Origin: Bombardia bombarda
Taxonomy: Eukaryota > Ascomycota > Sordariomycetes > Sordariales > Lasiosphaeriaceae
DNA: 64,000 nt
Assembly (NCBI GenBank): GCA_030512295.1
Contig: JAULSR010000004.1
Span: 1,984,001-2,048,000, forward strand
Direction of reading: 5' to 3'
This document shows, one piece after another, positions 33,428 to 45,032 of the stretch (its first letter is position 1; every line of letters begins with the position of its first letter). The notes beneath the pieces are model-generated. The model did no database searches. It was given only the letters and a program-made list of their open reading frames with translations, and was not told the origin of the DNA. Position numbers and translations under genes: made by a program.

Positions 33428-33914
33428 ACCTGCACGTCATGAGTAGTAAAAGCTCGTGTCAGTCTTATTTGGTTCTACTTCATCACCCACGTTTTATCAC
33501 GGCAACAATGGACTGCGCTTCTCATTTCTCTTTTGGCCTTGTCACAAACACTCTTCTGCGCGCATATTCATTTTCCTCTCTATTTCTGCTGGCATTCAAA
33601 TTCGAGATACCCGCTGGTTGCTGGGTGATGGAGTCACGGGGAGTTTGAAAAGGAGACAAGCCTGGCATGGAGCATGAGAGGGGGGCAACATCTGGAATCG
33701 TCCACACATTATCGGAACAGGTTTGTCTTACAGGGGCCGGGTTTCGGGCAGTCTTCTCAGTCTAAGAGTTGTGATTTTCTCATTTATAAAGTTTGCGTGC
33801 TATTTCTATGAATGTCATGATGGCAAAAGTTCATTAGGTTAAGCAGACGATCTCTTCATGTGCTTGTTCCCCCTTCCAGCGATCACCACAACTGCCACCA
33901 GCATCACGTATTCA
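33428..33914. other. Convergent 3' flanks
   Basis: 487 bp between DUF7053 and the dehydrogenase; no gene seen. Confidence 0.6.
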
Positions 33915-35079
33915 TCATAAAGTATACACCAGCTTCGTCCCACTGACCTTGCCCTGCTTCAACTCCTCCATTCCGACAATAGCCCCCTCCAACCCCTTGC
34001 CCCCCCGGTTCACCTCCAGCCTGGCTGGCTTGATTTTGCCCGCGGCCAGCAGCTTCCGGGTCACCTCCCAAAACTTCTTGCCATACTCAAAGTCCTCGAC
34101 GCTGGCCTCGATCACTCTCCCCTTGTCAATCGTCTCGCCAATGACCGTGTACGCCAGCTTGGTCTTATTCGTGACCTTGTCGTTCACTTCCTTGACAAGG
34201 CTGTCGTCGACAAACAACAGCCCCTGGTAGTGGCCGCCCTTCTCCTTGCTCAGCGCTGACACGCAGAAGCGCGTGGAGTCGGGCTTGGAGATGCAATCCA
34301 GCACCTGCGTTAGGTTGCCGTGGCTCCATGCCCAGATCTCCTCCACAGCCGTCGGCGAGTTGTAGTCGAATACAACGTCGGCCCCCAGTGAGCGGATCAG
34401 ATCAAAGTTAGAGGGCGAGCACGTCGCGGCCACTTCATACCCCGACAGCTTGGCGTACTGGACTGCGAGGAGACCTGTCGCGGTGCTGGCGCCATAGATG
34501 AGCAGCTGGGCTGGCGGAGACGATGGCTCGGCTGGCGGCAGGGGGAGCCCCATGGTTTGGTACAGAGCTTGTGACTTTACACATGGTAAGAATGTTTTGT
34601 TAGCAATGACGTACCCAAGTCCAGTGGGATAAGGCAGTAGACCTGGTGAAAGGGATTATACATACAACAGTCATGACGCCCACGCCAAGCGTCGCGGCCT
34701 CCTCGTCGGTCACATTATCAGGGACCTTGAGCTGGACATCCCCTTTCACGACAATGTACTCGCCAAAAGCGCCATCCTCGGGCTGGAGCTTGTTGACGCC
34801 GTGTGCCATGCCGGCAATGCGGTCTCCCTTGACGAACGGAGCCGTGACCTTGCTGCCGACCTCCTCGACAACACCAACATAGTCACAGCCAACTCGAAGC
34901 CCGTTGTTGTTATCTGAACCCCAGCCGGCGACGTGAGCCCAGTCAGTCGGGTTGATGGCAATCGCCGTGGTGCGCACCAGGATGTATTCATCCCGGAGCT
35001 TGGCCCGGGGAACCGTCTTGACTGCGGCCACACCCTTGTTGACGACAACGACGGCCTTGACTTCGGATGGGGGAGCCAT
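33915..35079 (-). CDS. Zinc-type alcohol dehydrogenase-like / trans-enoyl reductase family protein
   Basis: Two exons on the minus strand, 35079-34666 and 34574-33915, with a 90 bp intron (GTATGT donor, AAAG acceptor), give 357 residues, the standard length. The N-terminal GroES-like domain has AIAINPTDWAHVAGWGS and GCDYVGVVEEVGSKV. The nucleotide-binding fold has the loop IYGASTATGLLAVQYAKLSG and GADVVFDYNSP. The catalytic-zinc ligands of true alcohol dehydrogenases are not in place, as usual for the medium-chain reductase group that includes ToxD and the trans-acting enoyl reductases LovC/ApdC. Those partner polyketide synthases, but no synthase lies in this window, so the real role may be a generic NADPH-dependent quinone or enone reductase. 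Start chosen at the ATG giving MAPPSEVKAVVV. Confidence 0.9.
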
Positions 35080-36345
35080 GGCCGTTTTGCTGAGAAGTGG
35101 TATAGGATAGCAGGTATGTGGGAAGTGCTTGTTATATAGATATGCCAACAAAGGGTTGGGAAGGGATATTATATCATGAGATATGTGGGGGTATATAAAG
35201 GGAGATGCAGTTTTACGACAGACAGCCTGAAGCAAGGTGTAGTAAATGGTTCGTTCTCTAACGGGCAGTCCCGTTCCCGGCTATTTGTAATCTCTGGCAT
35301 GTATGGCTGGTCCTATGCAGGAGTTAGGAGTTAGCGGGATTTCGCGGTTATTCAGAATTCCCGTTCCTTGAACAATCTTTTGTGATTGCCCGAGGCCCGG
35401 ATTGTTGGCAACATACATACCTAAACGTGTTTTCCGTCGTATTTGGCCTCACAGCAAGCAACCTGGCAGATGCCTGCTCACGATCTTCAAACCAGTGGGG
35501 TGTGTCCCGGGCATCGATCGCATCGTCTAATCGGGACTAGTTTAGAGTAATGATATCCGCTTTATAAGCAGCTACAACCCCTCGGGCGGCCCAAAGCAAC
35601 TGGGCGCAATTAATAATCATCCGCAGTTGAAGTGGTGATACCCAGACCTCACTCACCCTCCAATTCCTGCAGGAACAAGAATCTACCCGCCATTGCTTCC
35701 CCAGACCCCCACATGAACAACGCAGACACGGCGTGCAGGTGCATGTCCAGGACCGAGTTCACCAGATAAGTACTGGATGGAACGCATTGAAGTCGAGAAG
35801 GCCGAACCCCACAAGCAGACCGGATACTCGTGGCAGCCAAGCCAAAACAACCCCTCCATCCACCATGCCGCGGTTCAAGAACCGCATTTGCAGATGACGT
35901 ATCATTACATCTGCACAAAGTGACGTACATACATAGAGAGACCAATACTCGGGTATCTGAAAAACAAAAGGCAAGCAAAGACACAAAGAGCCACTACAAA
36001 CTGCGATACATGCCTGTGCTACTTTAAAAACAACCAATATCTTTCTCCTCAGGAGAACCAGCACAAATCCAAGCCATGTCCAACCATCTAAAGACTATTG
36101 TGGGGCCAAAACGGGCCAGCAAGATCGTGAATGTCATAAATGAAACAGACCCCATATATATATGACGAGACCTTGTATGAGTAACTTGCAACGCAAGCCG
36201 GCTATATCAGTCAACAGAGAAACATAGAAAAAGGAAAAAAAGAAAATAGAAAGCAGAAATATCCCGCCATCAAGCCCCAGAACACAGGCTGACCGACCGA
36301 AGTGCGCCTAGAACCCCTAATTTGTCGTGACGCCGTAACCAACTT
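35080..36345. other. Intergenic between dehydrogenase and Crz1
   Basis: Contains the TATA-like site of the dehydrogenase and, from about 35900 to 36345, the likely 3' UTR of the Crz1 gene. No supported gene. Confidence 0.55.
35132..35138 (-). promoter_or_regulatory. TATA-like box of the dehydrogenase gene
   Basis: TATATAA on the minus strand, 53-59 nt upstream of the ATG at 35079. Position is plausible for a fungal TATA box with a short leader. Confidence 0.4.
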
Positions 36346-38682
36346 TCAGCGTCCGCCATAGTCACTAGCATAGCCTATCTCACCAAAGTTCTCTTGCATC
36401 CCGCCGTTGCCATACCCCGTCCCGGGCCCACTGACATATCCCCCGTCATCCGCTTCTTCATAATCGCTGGCATCAAAGCTACTCCTACCACTTAGGTCAT
36501 CTTCCATACCACTGCCGCCGCCTCCCATGTCGCTTGTCCAGCTAATCTGCGCCAGAGCCGGATACTGCTGCAGCAGCGCCTGGGGCAGCACATAGTTGCC
36601 GGTAGCATCCATCGGGTATGCGCCCATGCTTGGATCCATCCCGGGCGGCATCATCATGCCGGCGTTCTGCATGGCTATCCCCTGCGCCGCGGCCTGCTGC
36701 ATTCGCTGCTCGTTCCATAACCGCTGCCGCTCGAGCATCTCTTCGTCAAGCAGTGACTTGATACATATACGTCCTGCTTCTGAGCGGAAGTGTCGACCCA
36801 GCGCGTCTGCACGAGCAAATCGTCGACCGCAACCCCACTGGCCGCCACCCTTGAGATCTCCTTTGCAGACAAACTTCTTCTCTCCCGAGTGGAGGCCCTC
36901 GTGACGTTTGCGGTCGTGCTGACGTGCAAAGGCCTTGCCGCAGACCGTACATACGAACGGTCTCTCATCCGTATGCGTCCGCAGATGCGACCGCAGGTTG
37001 TACGCCCTTGTGAAACGTTTGGGACAAAGAGTGCACTGAAACGTCGCAGGGTGCTTTTGAACACGCTTCGGCCCCCTGGACCGCTTTCTCCAGATGCGCC
37101 GGGGCCATTATAGTCTGGATCGGCGAGACGTAGCGCAATTACGTTGTTGGGCACAGACGAAGTAGATTGCCGCCTTCTACTAGGGGAGCTTGCACCGCTT
37201 CCGTTGCCCGAACGATCAAAAGGGGAAAGAGAGCGTGATGACTCTGAACGAGCCTCGGCAGCCATGCTGGGAGAAAGACTCCCGGTGGCTGAAGGGCTGC
37301 GCTGGTGGCTGAGAAGAGTGCTGCCGCTGTTGTACGGGTCAGTCACAGCACGGGGTCGTTGAATACGGCGGCCTAATTGATACGCGGTCAGTCTTCGGCC
37401 CGGCAGATTGAACTTCTTGGGGTTAAAACAAACCTCTCTCTGGCGGAGTGAGCGAGTCGATGTCCAGGTCCTTCGGCTGCTCGAAGCCGCTTCTAACAGC
37501 TGTCGGAGCAAAGTCGATGTTGATAGACGGCGGAGCCGGCATCTGCCCCTGCATATCTGCAGGCTCTTGCGGCAGCTGAGGGAATGCCTCCTGTGGCGGC
37601 TGCATATACGAAGCCGGTGGACCATAGCTGTTGTTTTGCGACTGAAGCAAGTAGTTCGTCTGGTGATTTGTCTCGGGCAGCTGCTGTGGCAAAATCCGGG
37701 GCGAGATTGCGGGGCTAAGAGATGGACTCCTGCCGCCATGGTTTGGACTGTGACTGCCATGATCCGAAATACTGAAGCTGCTGATGCCGTGGAGTTCATG
37801 GAAGAGATTCGAATCCTGTGGTCGCTGCATTGGCGAGTGGCTTTGATGATCAAGTGGCTCGAAGGTGTCTGAGCTGCCCAGGTTGGGTGAAGGCGCTACT
37901 GATGATACATCTGAGAAATCCGAAGGAGTGCGCCTGTGCCCCTGAAACTGGGGGCCTGCGTGGGTCCAGTCTATCTGGCCGTGCATGAGGGCGGCTTCTG
38001 GGCCGAGAGATACGTTCCGTGAGTGTCTTCCGGGGGTCGACGGGAACTGATGCTGATTGAATGAGGGCGAGTGGTTGGCTGAGGAGGGCTGGTGTGGTTC
38101 AGGGCTGAGAAGGTGAGGAGGAGTCGGACTATGATTCGCCTGCGACATCATGTTGGTATCGGGGCTGCCAAGCTGCTGGTTGTCGTTGACGAACAGCGAC
38201 GTGTTGTATTGCTGCTCTCCCGATGTCGCGGGGAAGATGGTAAAGTCGGCGTCGCCACCAAAGTTGGAGGCTAAGAGGTTCTGCTGGTAGCCTCCGTGGG
38301 ATTGAGTGCCGAAGGAGGGGTCGTCGGCCTTGAGCTGGTCCGTGAAGCCCTGGTTCAGATCGAAGGCGATGGAGGGGTCAGTCAGGCCTGGCTGGGTATA
38401 GGGCGGGGGCTGCTGGTTGTTCAGGAAGCCGGTGGCATTGGTGTTATATGCTGCGAAGTCAGGCTGGGTGGTGGGATACTGCTGCGAGGCGGAGTCGATC
38501 AGACCGAGACCAAGACCCAAGCCAATCGAAGATGGTACGGCTTCGTTCTGATTGGGAAAGCGAGCAGGGGACGGTGAATGCGTGTTCTTTATATGAGGCT
38601 GCTGTTGATGATGCTCATGTCCCCCGCCGGCAGACGCAGCCGAGGGCGATCGCCCACGGGCCTGGGGGTGGTGCTGGTCCAT
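36346..38682 (-). CDS. crz1: Crz1/CrzA calcineurin-responsive C2H2 zinc-finger factor, reading frame broken by 1 nt
   Basis: Exon 1 is 38682-37434 (start MDQHHPQARGRSPSAASAGG), then a 61 bp intron (37373-37433) and exon 2 to 36346. The long N-terminal region is Gln/Pro/Ser-rich, with many SP sites as expected for a calcineurin/kinase target. The conserved VPNNVIALRLADPDYN motif leads to the DNA-binding region: TFQCTLCPKRFTRAYN, HTDERPFVCTVCGKAF, then WGCGRRFARADALGRHF (about 37035-36790). The tail is Met/Gln/Gly-rich. The fingers are in a different frame from the N-terminal part: the change falls within 37072-37110, where a run of five C (plus strand, 37072-37076) would have to be one base longer. 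No intron can bridge it, since the segment is too short and one frame has a stop. Crz1 moves to the nucleus when Ca2+/calcineurin dephosphorylates it and activates stress genes. Confidence 0.85.
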
Positions 38683-41600
38683 TGATCGCAATTCAGTTGT
38701 CTTTGGTTCGTGTAGAGATCGTGTGGTGTTGCTGTCTTTAGAAGCGTGACGAGGCAGTTTGCGAGTCAGCCTTCCAGGCACAGTGGCAGTGCTGTGAGGC
38801 TGTGCTTACGCGACCCTGCAAGCTGACGCTGCTTTGCTGGCAGCGTAGCGTGGGGCCAGGGACGGTCACTCCAACTAAGAATCGGATAGTTGAGACGCCT
38901 ATCTTGGAGCCAGTTTACACCCGATGACCATATGGAGATGCTACTGATAAGCTGGTGATTCGGCCGGGTGACGGGCTGGAGTCGCTTCGGAACAAGACAC
39001 GATTTTCCGTTCTGTCTTTCTTTGGCGCCGTGGTGATGGTCCCGGGCAAATGCCAGAATGGGGCCGGTTCCAGAGAAGGGAGATTAGGGGCGCGAGAGCG
39101 AATCGTTTTTCGTGTTGGTCCCCGTCACTTGCGATAGCCCAGTATCGACTTCTTGGCTGGGTAGGCGCTCAGTGGGGTTTCTCCGCATCCGGTTTTTTTT
39201 TGGTTGTCTAGATTCTTGTCCTGCACTGAATCGGACAAAAGGGACTGTCCTATCACTTCGAATATTTGTAAGTCCTGCGCAATGCCCCTATTCAACTAAA
39301 CAAGCCCTCCAGGACAGGACGTGGGTCTGGAGCACGGTAGCGGGAGCGGGCGCGATATGGCACTGATCCGTGGGGCTGCAACGGCAGGGCTGAGGGGTGG
39401 TGTAGAGAGGAGGGGAGGTAGGTTTCGTGTATGGCGAGATGGATTAACCCCGTTATTTTGGTGGGGTTTGCCGGCGGCTTCTGAGGCACTGCTCGCGTTC
39501 CAGTATACCCAACACAGGTAGGTATTGTATCGCCCGTCTGGTAGCTGCCCGAATATCTTGATTGCGCCTATCTCGATGTCAAAGACTCTTGTACCAAAAG
39601 CAGCATGCGCCGTCTTTTCGGTGGTATTGGTTTGGCTCTGGCAACAGATCGAATTCCCTCCAGGCTCTGAGTTCGGCCTGGGCTGCGACAGTCGAGGCTC
39701 AGGGCGCAAGTATCCGTCAGCACCTTTTCGAGGAAACGGTCAGGGGGCGATTGCGACAGATCGGATTGCGACAGATCGGATTGCGACGAGACAAGCAGGG
39801 CACGTTTGGTCGTCAACAGGGCGCAAATGTGCAATGAGATGAAAGTAATCCTCAAGGAGTTGGCCAAAAGCGCCCGGTTTCGCGTTTGCGCCCGGCTCCG
39901 TGCTGTATGCCCGAGTCTGGAAATAGGTTATTGGAAGAGATGTTGAAGACAGAGAGGAGAGGGAGGTGCTATGCGACCTGGAGGGAAATGCACTTTACAC
40001 TAGGTACCAAGGTAGTGTAGGTAGAGACAAGTCTGACGGTGAGGGTCCAGTGGGAGCTGGGGGGAGCTGGGGGAGCTGGGTAAGAGCTGCCCTATCAGGC
40101 CTGGGCAGGAAAGTGCGCGTCTGTTGAAACGGTGCCCAAATATTTGAAATTGGCAGCCGCGCTCGAGGTCCTTCCTCTTTACACCGTACAGATCGTTACG
40201 CTCAAGCGTAAACTATTCGTGGTGTCCCATATTCTCACACTGTGCACACTGCGCGCAATACGGAATTCTCCTGTCTCTGCTGCCTGGCGAGCGCTATCGG
40301 TTCGGTTCTTATTCAGTCCAAGCACCTTGTTCCAGGGTCCATACCTACCCCATCCTCGTTCCCGAATGCGGGCGGGCAGTTTACGTTATAGCCAAATGAT
40401 TCGTATACATTCAGTGCGCATGTATTTTGAGATTTCCACCTGTCCTTTTCCTGTTCCTCTTATGTGTATTTAGCTCAGCAATGACTTCTTCTTCTATAGC
40501 TCTACTGGGGCAGGTCGGGTATCACTTATAGGTAGATATGTATGGAAATATCACTGCCCGAAAGCTTAGACCTAGGTATTGATCGGAATAGGTGATCACG
40601 CTAGAAATAAACAGACGAATGAACGAGTGGGAAGTCACCTAGGCCGGGCCAGCTCATCGTCACTCACCCAAAGCGCATTCTACCTATGAGATAGAACTCC
40701 ACGAGTCCAGTCTGTAATTGCCCAACACACCCCGAATCAGCCCCGTGCGTTGGGAGCAGATGCAAATGGCCATCAAGCTCCAAGTACTGGATATTTCAGA
40801 CTATATCGTCTCAGACGAGACTGACTGCCGCCGGTTGCTAACTGCTGCGCCTCCCCGGTTTTATCCCACGCGAGTTGCGGGGCTTACACTCGATGCCGCT
40901 CATGCTTGCCATGTCGTGCCCGTGGAAATGTGGTTGGTGGTTGGCGGCTGACGGTTGGCTGCTCGGCAGCGCAGGTCCAAGTCTCCCATGATCTCACCAA
41001 TCTCATCATCCGGTCACCCAAAAGATGGAATTCGTGAAATTTGCGCTCGGCGGATGCACGCGTGCCCTGAAGTTGGTTCCCAAGAACTTACCTGCCCACC
41101 ACTCGGCACTAGCCGCCCTGCGTACCAAAGGCAGGTAGGTATTTCGTATTTCCATTCGAGGCAGTTCCCGTCCAGTCGAGTCCGAGGCCGGTGGCATGTA
41201 GCACCTTGAGCTAGATGAAAACGACCATGTCGACGAGGCGCAATGCCACCTGCATGTCAGCGGGCGGGCAACCAATGCTGCTGGTCTGCCGCTTTTCTAG
41301 ATGATTGCCCGAAAAAGCAGTTGTAGGTCTGGGTCTGATTCGGGACTTCCTATCAAGTTGAAGCCTCAGCCCCATCTCAGAATCCCTGCTTTTTCCAATC
41401 ATAATGCCAAACCTACTGTGGATACGCATGTACATGTACTGGTTGGTGCGGTATGTATAGCACCGCTTTGTTAGCCCGAGGTTTTGCACTTTCATTAATT
41501 TGAAACGATTTCATTGGAAACAGGCATGTTGCCGTAGAGGCGGTCGCTTTGGTTCACCCAAAGTACAACGTGTGTCGATCAAACTAGCAAAACGGCATGA

Positions 41601-41970
41601 GAAACAGAATCGAAATGGAAATTTGCATCAAGAAAATACACGGACAATGGAGGGTTAGCGATTGATGTTTATCATAATATCTATCGTCTATGCAGCCCAA
41701 CTGTAACATCGATTATACCCCGTCACAATTCTACTCGTCAAGTGACGACCTTGACGCCTGCTGTCTAACCTTAACGCCAACCAATTTTGACGAGAGGGGA
41801 TATATCGCATAATGCCAACCAGATAACGCCATAAAAACATTTCTCAATCACGGACCTCTTACCGCAGACGTGGTAGTTCCAGGCCTGTAATGACCCCATA
41901 ATGGCAGTCCCATAGGAATGCCGATTATATCCTGATATCCCAAGATATCCCAAGGTCCCGAGTCGCGCAT
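38683..41970. other. Long intergenic region, no gene supported
   Basis: About 3.3 kb: Crz1 promoter and leader on the left (to about 39300), the AOX 3' flank on the right. It contains a 15-bp tandem repeat at 39751-39788 and ACCTAGG-type palindromes near 40000, 40570 and 40640. Short ORFs on both strands show no recognisable protein. Confidence 0.5.
39751..39788. repeat. 15-bp tandem repeat
   Basis: Two perfect copies of TTGCGACAGATCGGA (39751-39765, 39766-39780) and a partial third. Confidence 0.9.
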
Positions 41971-43198
41971 TCAGCCAATGACTTCCTCCCGCTCAAACCC
42001 CGTTGGCTTTAGGGCGGGATTCGGCCTGCGGCCATCGGCGGTCGCCTTGTAGTCGCTCACAAACGGGTTCGGGTCCTCCATCTGGTTCAGATTGCTCAGT
42101 GTATGGTTGACACCGCGGTGGACTGCTTCATCAGCCCGGATGTAAAGGATCAAGTCCCTCATGGTCCGCTTCCCTTCGGGCATATTCCAGTACGTCACAG
42201 CCAGCTCGGGGATTTGGAACTGCGGGTCTGACCACTTTGGCAGATCGCCCTGCTCAATCTCGTGGATGCAGCGCGTGTATGTGTGTACCGCCTCCTCCTC
42301 AAGATAGCCGACGAAGCGGTGGGTGATCTTGGGCGAGATTAAGTAGCTGAGGAACATGGCGTTGAAAAAGACGCCCTGCGCGCCCAGGATGATGGTTTTC
42401 ATGAACCAGCCGGGCTCACACATCTTCATAAAGGTCAAGAGATGCATGCGCTCGTTGTACGACTCCTCGAGTAGCGTCTCGATCCAGCCGTTGTCTCGTT
42501 TGAGACGCCGCAGGCTGCCGAGGTGCCGGAGCATGCCGGCTACCATGCCGGGCACGCCGGCGATAGACTCCAGGAAGATGAACCGGACTAACTATTGGCC
42601 AAGGTTAGTAACTCACGACGAGGTAGTTTCAAGAACAGAGCAATGGCATAATGTACATACCCACTGTGCCTCAGTTAGGGGTTTCTGGGCCGATACAGCA
42701 GTAGTGGGGTGCTTCTTGTCACTCTGTTGTTCTGGCTTTATGCCTGTCGCAATGTCTGTGCCCCATCTGATTTTTGTGTTGGTCAGCTACTCGCTATGCC
42801 ATGGGCACTGACAAGGTGACGAAAAGTACATACCGACATATGCGAACCAGCTTCCATGCTAGCCACTCACCCACGGTTTTAGGTGGGCGGTGTTCTGGGA
42901 CAACCGACAGCATCTCCTCCTCTGTCCATCCATGGTGAGGCCATGCCGGGGGTGTCCGACGGATAAGGGGCGTCTCTTTAGCGGGGAAGAAATCACGGAG
43001 ATGAGCGGCACTCGTCGTCGAAAAGTTTCGGTGACGTGAAGGGTATTGCTGTGTTGGGTGAGAAGCAGCAGCGGCTCGGAGCCCGACCGGAGACACAGAT
43101 AGGGATGGCTGGGCGAGGCAAAGAGGGCCCAAAGCTCGGCTGAGGTGTGCCACTTGTTTCGACGAACAGACTTTGCTGTTGACTTTGGTTGTGATCAT
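41971..43198 (-). CDS. aox: Mitochondrial alternative oxidase
   Basis: Three exons on the minus strand, 43198-42834, 42766-42661 and 42591-41971, give 363 residues, as in other ascomycetes. Introns are 67 and 68 bp with GTATGT donors. The N-terminus is basic and hydroxylated (MITTKVNSKVCSSKQVAHLS), a mitochondrial targeting sequence. The di-iron carboxylate motifs are all present: FIFLESIAGVPGM, LLEESYNERMHLLTF, YLEEEAVHTYTRCIHEIE and IRADEAVHRGVNH. The C-terminus ends NPALKPTGFEREEVIG. The enzyme passes electrons from ubiquinol straight to oxygen on the inner membrane, bypassing complexes III and IV, and is typically induced when the cytochrome chain is blocked. The middle exon encodes a poorly conserved linker, and its boundaries restore QWLVRFIFLES. 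Confidence 0.97.
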
Positions 43199-45032
43199 TG
43201 GGTGTAGATGGAAAGTGGAATAGGGGTTATGATGTGTAGATAATGCCTTGAGTATTGTACTGTGGTGAAGAAGAAAACATATATGACGGTCAATGGGGAG
43301 AAACGTAGGGGTTTATATGAGGCTCAAGATATTCGGAGCTAGGAGAGGCTGAGTGTATGGCACGAAAACATCTGCAACCAACTTACTGCAAGGACTCACT
43401 CAATTATGTACTCACACAGAACTCAGGCCGAATTTGCCCGTCCCTGCAACATGAAAATGGTAATGTCTAGCCAGGGAGTCCTGTGCATCTCCGCCCCATG
43501 GCCGGAGAAGTCTCTTCTCAGCGGAAACATGACAACGCCGACCGCCTTGTAAAATTTCCCTGGGTGTTGACATGGACCAAAAAGAAGAAGCAGCGAAAGA
43601 AAACCGGCATAGACTGTGGAGCGGCCGGGTGTGTATGATTGCTTTGTCGACTTAAAGCTGTGCCTTAAGGTCAGCTGGATGTTGAAGCTTGCAAGTCGGG
43701 ATCTTTCGGGTCACAAACCACTGCCGATTCCCGCCGCGATTTTCAGGCACCGCAACATCCACTCACTAAGTCTAGGTACCTACCAATTTCTCGTTTTTCT
43801 CACCCAGCCCAAACAATGCACCTGCCAGTTCCGCTGGGGTGCTGGGGCAGTCGATAAGATATTATATTGACCTTTATTTAATAGGGGAATAATTAGGGTT
43901 CAAAAAGCAGAGCCATGCCCTTGTGCTTTCTCAAAGTGAATACACAGGACAGAAGAACCTAGCAAGACAGCGTGTTTTGGATAACCATTCGTAACCGGTG
44001 AAGTAGCATTCTGACGATGTGAGTCAGAACCATGCCACCTGGAGGTCCTGGACGCCATGGCTTAGAAAGCTGACATTTCGTGATATTCCTATCCCTGGGA
44101 TAGACTGGAATGATTGGCGTGAGCTGGTGTGCCAACTGCCTTCTAGCTTGTTCGTGAACCGGTACTGTTTAACATTCAGTAGGTGCCTGTAATTAGGACA
44201 AGAGAAGCTTCAGGAAATGGGAGCCAGCCATCAGGAAGGACGACCGTGACGTCAACTCGAGCGTGAAAAAGTCACAGATTCCAGACGCCTTACGGGTAGG
44301 GCCCACGATCTCTACAAGGGGGGGGGGGGGGGCATTTAGGTTAGAGTCACGTCCCTTGGGCCGCTGGACAGAATTCAACGCTTTGCCCACCTCATAGGTG
44401 TTTGTCAAGTTTAATGCGTGCAGCTATTCATATCGCAATGTTATATAAGCCATGCGGGGAAAATTATATTGTCAAAGGCATGAGAAACTTACCTAGGTTA
44501 AGCTCGAGCAGGGTTTTATATCGTGGTCTGCAATGCCAAGATAAAGTTTGGCACACACAAGGTACCGCCCGTGGTGATAGGTATGGACACTTCAAGGCGG
44601 GGCTCTCCAGTGGGAGAAAATCTCGGTTTGGGTCTGTGCAAGCGCTAAACAGTACTTAGTATTGTGTCGCGCCCACTGGAGAGGTTAATATTGTGGCGGT
44701 GCTTTGTTGGCTTGGTTGTCCAACCTATGCGGCACAACCCCAAGCCCGGCGAGAGTGAGACTCACGGCTTTATCGCTGGTGGCACCCACTGGCACCCACT
44801 GGCACCCACAACCTAAATTAACTCCTCGCCAGGCACGGAACATCGACCACCATCTTTTCCCTGCTGCCCAACTTGCATTAGGAACCTGATCCATCTATTT
44901 CTCTTAATCCCTCCCGTGTTCGAACCACCAGCTTTTTGCAAACACCAAACTTGCAAGACCCTTATTGCCCCTGCGCACCTTTCTCGATACACCCATCCTA
45001 CCGAAAGGTCTTTAGCGATAACACGTGCCATC
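43199..45032. other. Divergent promoter region between AOX and eIF3j
   Basis: No gene supported in 1.8 kb. Includes a G15 run at 44318-44332, three copies of a 10-bp repeat GGCACCCACT at 44781-44809, and a C/T-rich leader from about 44820 before the ATG at 45033. TATA-like sequence near 43280 could serve AOX. Confidence 0.5.
44318..44332. repeat. Poly-G run (G15)
   Basis: Fifteen consecutive G, intergenic. Confidence 0.95.

Noticed and set aside
36675..37353. The alternative frame through the Crz1 zinc-finger region, which stays open
   Set aside because: That frame loses all three C2H2 fingers, whereas the other frame gives a near-canonical Crz1 finger region; the open frame is judged accidental.
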